From Candidula unifasciata (lineage: Eukaryota; Mollusca; Gastropoda; Stylommatophora; Geomitridae), in assembly GCA_905116865.2 (NCBI GenBank), contig CAJHNH020000558.1, positions 222,239 to 286,238 of the forward strand: a DNA stretch of 64,000 bases. Reading direction: 5' to 3'. Of the stretch, positions 11,266 through 26,089 are shown piece by piece. The notes under the pieces were generated by a model, which did not search any database, was not told where the DNA came from, and saw nothing but the letters and a program-made list of their open reading frames with translations. Within the stretch, counting starts at the first letter, position 1. Each line of letters opens with the position of its first letter. The position numbers and the translations under genes are program-made.

Positions 11266-11450
11266 CAGGGCCGTTTTAGCGCAGTCGATAAGAGGCTCGC
11301 TTTCAAATCCAGCTGCGTCTCGCTGCAGCCCACGGCCGGTGTTCGAAACCGGGCGGTTCCCGGGGTTCACTCAGCCTTTAGGAAATGGGTACCAGAGTCG
11401 CTGTAGCTACAGAGTTACGTGCGAACGGCGACACATGCGGACAATTATTA
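11266..11450 (+). mobile_element. Second tRNA-related SINE (family G)
   Basis: A-box-like tagcgcagtcgataagagg and B-box-like ccggtgttcgaaaccgg at the usual spacing. It differs from the SINE B head and no second copy was noticed. It is not scored as a tRNA gene because no cloverleaf or acceptor stem closes. Confidence 0.5.
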
Positions 11451-11465
11451 TCAGCTGTCCGTACT

Positions 11466-11720
11466 GGTGGCAGAGCACTTATGGTTTATAAACGTGTGCA
11501 ATGTGCAACCGGGTTCACATCTCCCGACTTTACTTTTTTAACAGGACCTTGACTCCCAGGTCGACCCAGCCTTAAATTAGTACCAGGAAAAGCCTTTGAA
11601 AGCAAAGGCGGGCGGCGGAATGCTGACCACATCACCCACCAAGTGCCGATTGGTCTATAAATTATAGGTCTAGCCCTATATGCCCAGTACATATGAAGGC
11701 GTAAAAGGGTCCTTTTTCCA
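11466..11720 (+). mobile_element. SINE B, diverged head, complete 3' part
   Basis: B-box-like accgggttcacatctcccg, then the family body aggtcgacccagcctta, caccaagtgccgattggtct and tagccctatatgcccagtac. Confidence 0.75.
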
Positions 11721-12329
11721 TTTAATTAAGCTATATTTGTATCGGGCACATAGTGCTAACACTTATAAGTTATTGTTTTTCTATTTAACATTTAAAAAAA
11801 AACATCTTAATATGAAAAAACCCATAGACTTTATGGAGCTTCAATGGCAATACGTGTTCCTTGGTCGTGGACAAGTTAACATTTAGCTTCCCGGCAGTTA
11901 ACACAATCAGTAATAGATAAAGCCGAATACCTCACAGCCCGAGGACTCACTACCTTGGCATCTCAAATATTAACCTAGATTACAAGAGACCAACACCACT
12001 TACACATACCACAATCACAGCCCTGATTAGGAGGTCTGACAGGCCCGCCAAGAAAAAGGGACAACCAGTTGAACCAAAGGACCACAATTGAGGACGGAGA
12101 CGTGCAATATAGACAGCACGACAGACTAGTTTGCTTTTTCTTTCCCTGACATTTCCTGGTACCCATTTCAGGATGGTTCAACTTGAGAGCATGTTAATTA
12201 AACACCTCTCCTTAAAGGTATGTGAAAATGATGCACACGTGGCTGGTATGCAAGCATACTGGGATGGAATAACTCTTATCAAATCTAAACTTTCAGGAAT
12301 AGAATGGGATTGGGTGAGGGGGTGGGGTT
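11721..12329. other. No recognisable gene
   Basis: A+T-rich; nothing assignable. Confidence 0.4.
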
Positions 12330-13350
12330 AATGTTTCTGATTGTTTAGTTTTGAATTAAATATTGACATCACAACATACGGTATATTCCTATAGGTGCCC
12401 TGCCCTTATCGTCAGCAGCATGCGCAGAGTTACAGTTCCGAAAGCAGCAGTACCAAATCTGAGTTTTCAGGAATAGAGTGAGAATTTTTGGTGGGTAATG
12501 TTTTTGATTGTTGAGTGTTGAGTTAAGTTTCGACATCACAACACTCGGGACACTCCTATAAAAGCCCCGTCCCCATCTTCAGCAGCAAGCGCATAGTTGT
12601 AGTACTGGAAGCAGCAGTAACTTTCTGATTATATATCCGTCTCGTCTTTCCCGTGAGTGTTGTGCATCGGCCATACACCCCCCCCCCCCTCCCGGGTAAC
12701 TCCTCCCAGCACTATTATCCGCATACAGGTAAGATCTTTTTGTGCCTCCGCACTTTCACTCACTCCCAAACGGTCGTTAATACATCCAGCGTGTTATGCA
12801 TCAGTTCACCACTACAAAGTGCAAAACCAGCCAGTTTAACTTCCTGTTTGTTTCCCAACACACCTATAAACCCTGGATAAAATATCCAAAGGAAATTAAC
12901 TAGATGAAACCTCTGAAACTATGTTTGATAATGTTTTGATAAATGTTGAATTAAAAATCGACATCATAGCTCCGGGACACTCCCATAAATTCGCCGTCCC
13001 CATCTTCAGCAGCAAGCGAAAAGTTCGAATTCCCATGATACCAATAGCTGTCTGTTTGTATATCCGTTTTGTCTTTCCTATGAGTTTTGTGCGTCGGCCA
13101 GATCCCCCGGTCACTCCTCCGGGCACCATTCTCCTGAGATAGTGATGATCTACTTGTGCCTCTGCACTTTTACTCTCTCCCAAATGATACTTACAATATC
13201 TACTGTGTTATGCACCAATTTACCACTAAATAGTGCAGAACCAGCGTCTGTCTGCCTGTTAGTTTCGCAACTTCACCGACAACCCTGGATAAAATATCCA
13301 GAGGACCTTTGCCAGAACTAGCCAGGACTTTTGAAGCTATGCTTGCTATG
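12330..13350 (-). mobile_element. Tandem LINE-1-derived fragments (three related units)
   Basis: Three successive copies start at about 12,330 (partial), 12,465 and 12,900. They share cgacatcacaacactcggg, gtccccatcttcagcagcaa and ccctggataaaatatcca. The antisense translation includes GGVTGGSGRRTKLIGKTKR and LLLKMGTANLWEC. This aligns with the sense frame just after 4148 (SGRLTTLRGK.. LLKVGTEHA) and with copies at 43.0 and 47.3 kb, so the units derive from the LINE-1 RT region. Confidence 0.65.
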
Positions 13351-14030
13351 TTCTGATATAAACTGCTTAACCTTAACACATCGTTCAATATTGATTTCCG
13401 ATGAAATCTGGACTTTTTCCCTATTTGGTTTTTTTTTTAGGACTAGATTCCTGGCTAATGGTCTTTGTAGCTTGTCATTTACATTCATTTTCTGGAAATA
13501 TATGCCAATCATTTAATGTCTGTGCGAAAAAAGCTTCAGCTAATCGGATGCCAATTTAATTAACTTAGGCCTCATAAAGTAACGGTTCGTGCTTCGAAAT
13601 TTTCGTAGCCTTGAGTTTAAATCGAAACGATTCACTGGGGACATATTGCCAGAAAAGCGAAACCAAAAAAACTGGATGAGCCAGCTGAAACTAGTTGCAT
13701 AAAGCCTGGTGAAATCAAAGAATCGCCGGCATTGAATAATTCTCTGTATTTGTATCAACATTGCTGCTGCTGCATAGTAAAATTTAAAAGCATTTGTGGT
13801 GGAAATTTAATAGTGCGGATGTTGTGCACAAAAATTGCTAACACTGTCACGCTAAAGTGGGGATTTCTCATAACTCGGTAAATTATATTCTTAGTGCATT
13901 ATTCTTGATGTGAGGGTCATCTCTATACAGCGCATGCGAAAGTTTCAGAACCGGTAGATGTGCAGTCTAGTCTGTCAATCATAGTCTGCTATTATGCGTA
14001 AATATGCATCCATCCACCATCCATTTGCGA
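13351..14030. other. No recognisable gene
   Basis: A+T-rich; short open frames only. Confidence 0.4.
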
Positions 14031-14227
14031 CAGCGGTTCTCCACCTGTGGATCGCGACCTTTTTTTGGGGTCAAATTACCCTTTTATAGTGGTCGTCAAA
14101 GACCATCGCCACACACAAATTCATTGAAGTTATGAAGAAGCAACGAAAAAAATTGTATGGTTAGGGGTGGCCACACATGAAGAACTGGTTTAAAGGGTCT
14201 CGGCACTAGGAAGGTTAACAACTACTG
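14031..14227 (+). mobile_element. SPIN-like hAT MITE with 8-bp target duplication
   Basis: Left end cagcggttctccacctgtgg; right end aggaaggttaacaactactg. Interior landmarks are gatcgcgacctt, caaagaccatcg, gaagttatgaagaagcaacg and atggttaggggtgg. Flanks are atttgcga (14,023-14,030) and atttatga (14,228-14,235), a 6/8 match to an 8-bp hAT duplication. Confidence 0.85.
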
Positions 14228-14408
14228 ATTTATGAAAACAAAACAAATCGACAGTGTTAAACCTACTGAGAGCAAAATCGGGCTATAATTATGGTGTGGC
14301 TTTTTTGTGCCAAATATGTTGGTTAAGAAGTGTAAATTGCACCAACACGAGTGGCTTGGGCCGATACTCTAGTACCTGGGGATGGTTGTTGGGAAGGCGG
14401 CTGGTATG

Positions 14409-14410
14409 CA

Positions 14411-14462
<52 letters not shown>

Positions 14463-14465
14463 AGA
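14409..14465 (+). repeat. (CA)n microsatellite
   Basis: About 25 near-perfect CA units. Confidence 0.95.
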
Positions 14466-14530
14466 TATATAGCCATAGATGTATGTACACATATGGTAAG
14501 TATACGTGTTTGCATACACATGTACACTCA

Positions 14531-14660
14531 AGGGCGCCTCCGTAGTGTAGCCAGACATTCGCCTGCGGATCGGAAGGACATTGGTTCAGATTCTGACGGA
14601 GTCGGACTTTTGTTCACAATTGACCTTAGCTTCTAGGTCGGCCCAGCCGTAAATGGGTTC
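14531..14660 (+). mobile_element. SINE B 5' part, 3'-truncated
   Basis: Head cgcctccgtagtgtagccag, B-box-like attggttcagattctgacgg and body aggtcggcccagccgtaaat. The 3' half is absent. Confidence 0.75.
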
Positions 14661-15727
14661 TATTTGTGTATATAATACACCGTATAATTCTGCTCATTTC
14701 GTATTCTTTGCGCCCTGGTTATTGTCTGGATCTTTTGGTTTCTATATGTGACACTCTTTTCAATATCCACTACTATAAGGGGATAGTTATGCAGTCTTGG
14801 CCAGTTTAGATTGTGTTCACACAATTTAATTTATTCTCTTTTATTTCTTGTCTTCTTCAATTCTCCATTATTTGTATTTGCTGGAAATTTGTGGTAGTCT
14901 GAGACTTGTGAAATCAGGGCGGGTTCTCTCAAACATTCGCACGCTCTTTTATCTGTAAAACTTTTTTCCCCGTCTCTCCCGCATTCATGTAATATACCGT
15001 TTGATTTGACTCTTCCCTTCAATTTTTCCTAGGCTTGTTTCTATTACATTATGGCTGCTGGTAACTCTTTTTTGCAGATATTTACAGTGGAAGCTGTATG
15101 TTTTTTTTTCTCCTATGGGGAATAGGGGGGTCAGCATTCGTTCCAAAGTGCCGATTGCAGTAGCGCTTAAACAAAAAATTATCATGCCCTGAAAAGGGTT
15201 TTACTGTGAACTGCTGCGTACCGCCAGGATAACACGGTCCTGATTGGAAATCATTTTTCATTTAAATACATGGCAGAGCTTTTCAACAAAGATTATTAAG
15301 GGGCCAGAGCCCGGAATTCCAGCGTAAGTTGGCAATGATCCATGGACCACTCGCAAGGTCTCTGAGCAAGGGATTTGGCCTTCAGGCCAACCTTTAGGCC
15401 AACACTTAAATAACCGTTTTTTAAGGTATCGATGTCAAGCTGGAAAGTGTGGAATGGGATAAAGAAAAGGAAGCAGCACCACTCTGACAAGGCTCAGACC
15501 CCTCCAGACCCTTAGAAAATTACAAAAGGGCTAAGCACTCAAGTATGGTGTTTTTGTGACGACACCCCCCCCCCCCAACCCCAGTACAATGTATGATATA
15601 TTCAGGAGTATGTATAGTGTATGATATATTCATTAGTATGTTTAATGTATGATATATTCTCATTCATTGGCACCTTTCCATCTTTCCAGACGATAGTGTT
15701 TTATTGCGCTATGAGGAGGCATGAGAC
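14661..15727. other. No recognisable gene
   Basis: A C run at about 15,566-15,576 and a short tandem of tgtatgatatattca at 15,590-15,660. Otherwise unassigned. Confidence 0.4.
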
Positions 15728-16450
15728 TCACAGCCCATGGCGATGGCGAGTATGACTAGCAAGACCCGTCCGTGTCAAGAAAAGTTTTCCACAATGATAG
15801 CATGGGATTTCAGGAGCATTGTTAACAACATTTGTGTTTAATCCGTTTCTTTTCAGACGCTCAGCTCTCATCCTTTCTGCAATAATTTCTTCCTTTAGTC
15901 TCATTCCCTTCCTGATATGCCCTTTCCACACAACACGGTCCATGGCATTTTGTTCCCATGAGTCCGCCTCAATACCTGTATCATGCATGCCCCACTTGCA
16001 CACATCTTTATAACGTAGTAGAGGTCGGCCTCGACATCTTCTTACTGTCTTTAATTCACCATAAAGGATGTCCTTATGGGCTCTGCCATCCTCCATTCTC
16101 CAGGGGTGACCCAGCCACCTGAGCCTTCGTAGACTGAGCATGGAAAAGACTGTTGTAGTACCTGCTCTTTCCAGTACCTCAGTGTTTGTGATTTTGTCCT
16201 GTCACTTAATGCCAAGTATTCTTCTTAGACACCGCATCTGAAAGCTATTAGGCTGTCTCTCCTGGTGCAAATAAGTTGACCAAGTTTCACTGCCATAAAG
16301 CAGAGTGCTGAGAAAACAAGCCTGATAGACAAGGGTTTTTGTTTCAATTGTAAGCTTTCTGTTCTACCAAACTCTCTTTGTCAATCTGCTCATTGTTGTT
16401 GCTGCCTTACCTATCCTGATGTTGATTTCTTGCCCCAGCGATATTTTAAG
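15728..16450 (-). mobile_element. LINE RT C-terminus with terminal C2H2 zinc finger
   Basis: The antisense frame includes YQACFLSTLLYGSETWS and then LRRLRWLGHPWRMEDGR with KDILYGEL. It ends with CYHCGKLFLTRTGLASHTRH, a C-x2-C-x12-H-x3-H zinc finger, just before the stop at about 15,728. This is the known C-terminal layout of a metazoan non-LTR RT family. The last 137 codons are open; upstream there are one or two stops. It is a relatively young 3' fragment without promoter or endonuclease. Confidence 0.85.
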
Positions 16451-16740
16451 TGTGTGTAATGTATGATATAATCCGGAGTGTGTAAAATCTATTAGGGAGA
16501 CGGTGGTAGCATTTTGGACTGAAAGGTTAAATGTAGGCGCGGATGATCTGTCGGCTAACTAGCCTCTAGCAGACTAACGTAGCCTCAAACGCAATTAAAA
16601 ACAGAACAATCTTTCTGGGAATCCGTAACATCATGTTGCAGTTTCTTTGCAGAACGTTGCTCCCATCACAGTCAGTAGAATACTTAACCTACACTTTCAG
16701 CAAGAACAATGAGAAGGATTTCTATCTAATATAATCGTTT

Positions 16741-17774
<1,034 letters not shown>

Positions 17775-17940
17775 TGGGGCCCTAAACATAGCCGGGCCTT
17801 AAATATGGCATAACGGCTGAACAGGGTTTCCGGGACCTCTCCAAATGTGATCTTCATCCTCATGGTGGCACTTTGTGTCACCGGATATTTGTCGCTTGTA
17901 TGATGTCCTGGTGGGGTACAACTTACCTAACTACCTAAAT
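17775..17940 (-). mobile_element. Repeat C copy (antisense, 3'-truncated)
   Basis: Core gacctctccaaatgtgatc and tgatgtcctggtggggta, with a (cta/acct)n head to about 17,940. The hairpin end is missing. Confidence 0.7.
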
Positions 17941-18045
17941 AGGCCTTGATGAAAGCGAATTATGTTCAAAAACGATTAGGCAAAGGAAATCAGGCAATCG
18001 TCTAATGAAGCATTTGCAGTACTAATTTTTATATAACTTGCCAAT

Positions 18046-18196
18046 GTGGGATGCAATTTTTTGTTAGTTTGGAACCCCACCCTGGCTGTTGTCGTGGCTC
18101 TAATATAACAACGGTTGAACATGGTTTCCGGGACCTTTCCACGGGTGATCCTCATCCGAATGGTAGCACTTTGTATCACCGGGTGTTTATTGCTCG
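18046..18196 (-). mobile_element. Repeat C copy (antisense, partial)
   Basis: Landmarks gggatgcaattttttgtta, aaccccaccctggctgttg and cctttccacgggtgatcct. Truncated before the gatgtcctggtgg end. Confidence 0.65.
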
Positions 18197-18592
18197 GTGA
18201 ATAGTTCATCAAAACATAAGCAGTTACTAAAAGTTTTATTGAGTCAACTCTCTATTTTGTGACTGAGAGAAACTGATCATAGATAAATTATGGCGGTGGG
18301 GAATTTTAAAAACACAGAAAAGTATGAAGAATTATTGTAGCAGCAACAGCAGCAGTAACAATAGCTGTAATAGTGGAGGTAATAGTGCCTGTGTTGGGGA
18401 TGGAGTAGTAGGAAGAATAAGAACAATAACAAGATCAAGAATGATAAGGAGGTGAGGGAGAATCAGCAGTAATCAAGAGGAGAAACGGGAGATACGGTGA
18501 GTATTAAAATGGCCCTGGAAATTTTTTTACAGTAAATTTCCCCTAAGTATACGAGCAGTATGTTTGAAATAGAGGGTCCCGGGGCACTATTT

Positions 18593-18872
18593 TAGAGAAC
18601 AAAGAACAGACATTCTGTCCGCTAACAAGCATGTCGTAGGAGGTAGCCAGTTAGAGGTGTTTCTTTCACAGTCGAAGTACGTCAGCCTTAAGGAGAAAAA
18701 AAAAACAAAAAAACAATAGTCTGCATACAAATAAGCCAGATCTGTTGGAAAAAAAAAGGATGTGCACGCAAAACTTAGATTCTTGATCAAGACCACATTC
18801 CAGAAGTGGACGAGCAACCAGAGCTTTTCGCCGGCCGGAGTTTAAAGCAGGAATGTTGTGCTGAAATGCGAT
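18593..18872 (+). mobile_element. SINE D copy, diverged
   Basis: Landmarks acaagcatgtcgtagg, aataagccagatctgttgg, tgatcaagaccacattccag and accagagcttttcgccgg. Confidence 0.7.
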
Positions 18873-20289
18873 ATGTCTGCTGTAAGGCTTAATTTCCACA
18901 TTTAAACTGTGAAGAATGGTTGCGCTGTGAAGAACCATGTCTGCATGCTTCGATGATCATGAAACAGATTTAGACCGGATGTCATTGAATACACTTTTCA
19001 ATGCCTGACAACAAATCATCTTTATCGTCGTTGTCATCACCATCATCTTTATCATCATCATCACCACCATCATGTAGCATGTCGTTTGCACATAATCGCT
19101 CCAATACATCGATAGAAATCTCTGGTCCCTTGGCCTAGCATATTTTCATGCCAACGTTTTTCTTTCTTCCATGGAATCCTCTGTAGACTTTTTTGCTGAT
19201 CCTCTCATGTTTCGCATGTGACTGCAGGCCACCTGAGTGACCTGATTATAAACAGCATCTTTTATCGGAAACTGAAATATGTTGGCCATATCAAGCACCA
19301 AGGTGGATTTTAAGTACTATCAACGACAGCTAGAATGTCAGAAAAGAGGAAGTGCCGACAACAGGAAGATATAAGTGACACCTTAGGTAGGAAATTGAAC
19401 GAGGAAGGAGATCTGGTCTCCGCGCTGCTACCTGATGATTTGTTCACTTCTGCGACTTTAAAGGTCGTTCCTGGATAGTAAATCGAAAGGGAAAACCCCC
19501 AGAAACCTCGTTCAACCTCCAAGGAAGTTGTTGATATGGTATCCTTTGTGGCTACACCATATGGTGTACCCTGCAGTCATGTGCCGGTTTGGGATGTGGG
19601 TGACTTTTCCAGTTTGTTGGTCGTGATTTTAGGTTTTGTTTGGCATGTAACTTTGTCAATGGTCATGTGTTTTTTTAATTTTTGTTATTACTTAAATGTC
19701 GATATCTACGGCATGAGAGTCATGACTCAGTTTTATAATTACAATATGCCGAGTTAGATTCAGTAAAAGGCGATTTGTCTTTGAAACATGTATTTGTACA
19801 CATAAATGTGAGTACTTGTATGTGTCTCTATGATCATGAGTGCATTCATGTTTTCTTATAAGGATGTGTATATGAGCGCATGTATGGGCGTGCTGGTGTG
19901 TGTATTGGCATATAAGAATGTATGTGTACGTGTATATTCGGAGAGTGCATGTTTGTGTATGCATGTATTTATAATATACATAAACATAATTTGCATTATT
20001 GATAATATGCAACTGTGGCTTGAAAAGGTTATTGGAGGGACCGAATGTGAGACGGGCTTGCGTGTCCAATTTGTAACCCTTTGAAAATAAAGTTAGTTCG
20101 TTATAATTTCACAGCTGTATGAGCGTTTCTCTTTATTTCTCACTCTATTTCTTCTGGTTTTGTTCACATCCTTTCTCAAACATCTTATTTTACGGATTTT
20201 TAGTTTTATCTTGTGTGCTTTGGTTAATAGTTGTCAGGTCTTGGTCAGATATGACTGAGTTACCGTATAACAGTAGCTGGTACTATCTG
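18873..20289. other. No recognisable gene; CAT-rich patch
   Basis: Imperfect cat/atc repeats lie at 19,018-19,075. The remainder has short open frames without domain features. Confidence 0.4.
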
Positions 20290-20580
20290 TCTTCTGTTAA
20301 CGCCGAATGTTGGGCGGCGAATAACAAACCTGACATCCCATATTGTGCCAACGGCTTCGGGCGAAGGACCGTATTTGGGAGGATACCAGCCTTATCCTAG
20401 GAAGAGGAAATGCAACCTAAAAACTGTATGTTATGTAGGCCCTTAGCCTTGGCTGGCTGCTGGTCTAGGAGTGAAGCTCCTACAGGCAGACAAATAGAGC
20501 ACTGCTTTTCTGATTCGGCAGCTTCTGCAGCCTGCTTGGTTCCAAACGTACTGGTGTTACCTGACATTTAGAGAAAACAC
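20290..20580 (+). mobile_element. Possible LINE 5' or other dispersed repeat fragment
   Basis: A less A+T-rich block containing gttgggcggcgaataacaaa and ggtctaggagtgaagctcct. It looks like dispersed repeat sequence upstream of a LINE endonuclease, but no motif confirms this. Confidence 0.25.
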
Positions 20581-20591
20581 GGCAGGTTGAC

Positions 20592-22547
<1,956 letters not shown>

Positions 22548-22559
22548 GATAGACAGACA

Positions 22560-22612
22560 CAGAGCGAGAGAGAGAGAGAGAGAGAGAGGGGGGCGGGGGG
22601 AGAGAGAGAGAT
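22560..22612 (+). repeat. GA-rich microsatellite
   Basis: GA tract with a G-rich interruption. Confidence 0.9.
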
Positions 22613-22619
22613 CATGATG

Positions 22620-23090
22620 CATTGGCAACATTTAGTTACTACAATACTGCCCAGGCTTTGTGCTATGGAGAGGACAACAACTCCTGTATATCAGGCTTGT
22701 GTTCTCAGCACACTGCTTTATGGCAGTGTAACTTGGTTAACGTTCTCACCAGGAGAAACCTCTTATCAGCTTTCACTTGCGATGACTAAGAAGAATACTT
22801 GGCATGAAGTGGCAGAGCAAGGTAACAAATGCTGAGGTCAATATATTGATAAAACAACTACGACAGACTGTTTTCCCGTTTCGTCAGTGTCATACAGGGA
22901 TGTGTCCTCTCAACATTGCTATTCTTTACTTACATGGATAGAATTACACAGGAGGCAAATACAGACACTGAAGAAATCAATAAACTTTGTTTGCAGACGA
23001 TCAAACTATAGTTCACCACCTGAACAGAATTTACAACACCATATTGACGCCTTACATCCAACCTGCACAAAGCATGATACAAAAGTCTGT
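22620..23090 (+). mobile_element. LINE RT fragment (two pieces)
   Basis: VYQACVLSTLLYGSVTW (22,688 on) matches the RT thumb region seen antisense at 16.3 kb. Downstream, GMCPLNIAILYLHG and LFADDQTIVHHLNRI (to about 23,040) are RT motifs B-C including the catalytic FADD. The order is not co-linear for one RT, so this is a rearranged or composite fragment with frameshifts. Confidence 0.75.
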
Positions 23091-23226
23091 GATCACCCGT
23101 GGAGAGGTCCCGGAAACCGCGTTCAGCCATTAGACCATATTTATAATCAGGATATATTGCGGCCCCTGGCAAGAGCCAGGGGGCTTCAAAATAACGAAAA
23201 ATTGCATCTCACTAAGAGATGACTAG
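23091..23226 (+). mobile_element. Repeat C 3' half with terminal hairpin
   Basis: Starts inside the core (gatcacccgtggagaggtcc) and ends with hairpin arms catctc and agagatg followed by actag. Confidence 0.75.
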
Positions 23227-23583
23227 ATTGCAAAGGTGTCATCATACAATTTCATTATAACCCGAAGTTAGAATAGTAAGTAATTTCTCCATGGTTTAAT
23301 ATTTTTTGAATAGTATATTATTCATTGCTTAAGAAAAATTATTCTTTGATTTTTTTTTTTTTTTTTTTTGCTATAACAAAGTTAAATATACATATGAACA
23401 TGCTTCATAAAATATATTTCAGGATAAATCCTCTTTTAATCTTTTTTAAAGATCCACGTTTTTTGCAAGAAAAAATTAACATTAAATTTGTCACATTATT
23501 ATCGAGCTTGAAATTTTAAAAACAAATTAAACACGGTTATGTACCTTATTTAATCATGGTTTGTGCGAACGATTAGATTACTG

Positions 23584-24052
23584 TTACTGACTGACTGACT
23601 TTTTACCCCACCAGGACATCACACAAGCGATAAACACCCGATGACACAAAGTGCCACCATGTGGATGAGGATCGCCGTAGAGAGGTCCCAGAAACCGCGT
23701 TCAGACAATTGGCCATATTTATGGCCTGCCTATGTTGTGGCTCTGTGGCTAAGTCGATGAGAACGCTTCGCTTCGTAATACCGGGATGCCAGGTTCGATC
23801 CCAGCTGCGGGCAATGCGCCTTGCGTTGGTTTCGACAGTGGTATCAAGAAAGCCGACCGTCCAGATAGCAATGGCAAACTACTGGATGTAACTTGCCTAG
23901 AGAAACCACACAACAGCCAGGGGCTGTTAGGGTTGGTTCTGCAACGTCCTGTAAAGGATACGCAACTAACTTTTGACTACTATATTGCGGCCCCTGGCAA
24001 AAAACCAGGGTGGGGCTTCAAAAAACAAAAAATTTCATCCTAAGAAGGACGA
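23584..24052 (+). mobile_element. Repeat C copy split by a SINE A insertion
   Basis: (ctga)n head and core at 23,584-23,739; the 3' part resumes at about 23,984 (tatattgcggcccctggc) and ends in a hairpin with arms catcct and aggacg. The two halves join exactly as in the unbroken copy at 1846-2060. Confidence 0.85.
23740..23983 (+). mobile_element. SINE A (tRNA-derived), inserted in repeat C
   Basis: Pol III-like A box gtggctaagtcgatgaga and B box caggttcgatcccagctg. The body is caatggcaaactactgga, gttggttctgcaacgtcctg and aaaggatacgcaactaa. Flanks ctatgttgtgg and ctatattgcgg form a diverged 11-bp duplication. Confidence 0.8.
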
Positions 24053-25587
24053 AACACCTATTGCTAGATCTTAATAATGTAGATTACTGTTAAGTTAATT
24101 GTTTCTGACTAATGGATTTAATCGTGACAAAATATAAAATATGTTTTTTGTATGTTGCATATTATGAAGATGTTAATCGACAATTGTTTTCATTATCTGA
24201 TACATTTCTATAATGGTCTCATTTACAAGCTGTGGAATGTCACGTTAATTGAAGAAAACAAAAAATACCATTTTTACTTTATTATCAAACTTGAAGAAAG
24301 AAAAAAAAAGCATTTACTTTCCTTTGATAAAAGTTCTCACATGGCACATGGAAGGAGGGGAGGAAGGTAGATTTAGGGAGATCATTATTTGGAAGTAAGT
24401 CCACCTTCCATGATAATGTTAGGAATCCTTTCTGGTGTTTCAAATCGTAGTCGTTTACCACTTGTAGAGGGTTTTGCCATCAACAAAACAGAAAAACATT
24501 AATAAAAACACCCCACAGCCGGATAGCCCTGCGTTTTTATCTATTCTGCGACTAACGCGGTTAAACTGATAATTGTAATGGACGATGGGTTGAGGGATAC
24601 ATTTCTTTAATTATTATTTGTAAGAGTGTGGCCTAATAAAATGCATGACCAAGCGACTACACATGATTGTGTTTTTACAATGAGGGACAACGCCCACCCA
24701 GCACATGGCAGATTATTTGTGTATTTTCATGGGGTCACGACCTCTGAATATTATCCAATCAGATAGCAGGATGTCTGCAGCGCGCAATTACAATCTGTCT
24801 TCCGCCATTTCTCTAGGCAGACATAAACATTGACCGGCAAGTATCTCTCGGTGTCTCTTATTTTTGTATTGATGTGGATGTAATTTCTTGTTACCCCCAG
24901 CCATGAAATCACTGAAATGTAGTAGCATATTTTGTCAAAGTGCTTTGTATATATGAAGACTGGATCATCCGGTTTCCTCCCAGACTCAGATTGAGATAGG
25001 ACTTCTCTTTCTTAGTTTCTACTAGAATTTCTAGTCTAGTTCAAGTCTTCAAGTTCAGTTCTGTCTACCTACAGAATCTAAGCACACACTAACTTTCACT
25101 AAGTGCTTGTGATTGTCCGAGTTTTCCCCTGGTCTGCTGCCTGAACCTGAAGATTGTTTGCACCCCTGTGACTTAAAGAATCGCAACTTAGATGGAAATC
25201 AAATAGCACAAATTCAAGATACCTCGTACAACCTCCTAAAAAAACAATTGTAGGGCGCCTTGTCTACTAAGAAGTGTGTATCAGTGTAGGCGGGTATGAT
25301 GATGACTGATTTGATTCCTTTGTTAGTTTAAAAAAAAAAAAAAAACTTGCTTGACAGTTTTTTAAGCATCTTAATAATTAATCTAACAATGCGTCCATAA
25401 ACAGTCTAAGAATCCGACCTACTGTTGTGTTAGATCTGGATTGTGTTCAAGTCATCAAGTTAAAGATTAAAGGGAGTAGAAAACTGAAAATGGTGCATAG
25501 CCTAAGCTACTACTAAGTCACCCGTCAGGTGATAAGAAGCATGCATTTTTGTTGAACTTTGGCATTGCTTATAATTGTCACTTTATT
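24053..25587. other. No recognisable gene
   Basis: A+T-rich, no domain-bearing frame. A segment at 25,130-25,185 is weakly similar to 17,205-17,260. Confidence 0.4.
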
Positions 25588-26050
25588 GTGAAATATTTAT
25601 TTCTCTACTGCTTGAGTTTGGTTACTTCTGTGTGTTTACCAGCTGTCATCTGTTATGAGAAGTTCTGGTTGTTTGACCACTTCTGTTCTTTGACTTGGTT
25701 TCAGAAATTGAGTTTTGTGCGTACATCCATTCTACAGATCAGGCTTGTTGGTGTCCGGACTTGGTTCCCCACCTCTCAGTCAGATACACTTCGACTTTGA
25801 GGGAAGCTACCCCAGTTAATCACTTTTACGATATGCTTGTTTGGGGGGGGGGGGGGGGGGGGGGGGGGTGTCCTGTTCTTGTTTTCCCCAAAATGGGGCC
25901 CTGGAACCCACACAGATTGATCATTAAATATTTAGTTTCTCAAGATTAATAATAATGTGAAATATTTATTTCTACTGCTTGAGTTTGGTTACTTCTGAGT
26001 GTTTACCAGCTGTAATCTGTTATGTAAAGTTCTGGTTGTTTGACTTTTGT
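25588..26050. repeat. 369-bp direct duplication carrying SINE D
   Basis: A block starting gtgaaatatttatttct at 25,588 recurs at 25,957. Both copies continue for about 95 bp (gcttgagtttggttacttct, tctggttgtttga). The second copy is truncated. Confidence 0.8.
25630..25925 (-). mobile_element. SINE D copy with poly(G) expansion
   Basis: Antisense family landmarks agttctggttgtttgac, tacagatcaggcttgttgg, cacttttacgatatgcttg and tcttgttttccccaaaatgg. A pure G run of about 25 (25,843-25,867) replaces the usual ggggaggcag segment. Confidence 0.75.
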
Positions 26051-26089
26051 GACCACACGAATAGGTAAATTTTTTTTCTTCGCACGTTA

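Noticed and set aside
11168..11450. tRNA genes
   Set aside because: A and B boxes are present, but the acceptor stem and anticodon arm do not close, and the sequences continue into SINE bodies.
23740..23830. tRNA gene at the SINE A head
   Set aside because: Same reason: promoter boxes within a dispersed SINE bounded by a target duplication.
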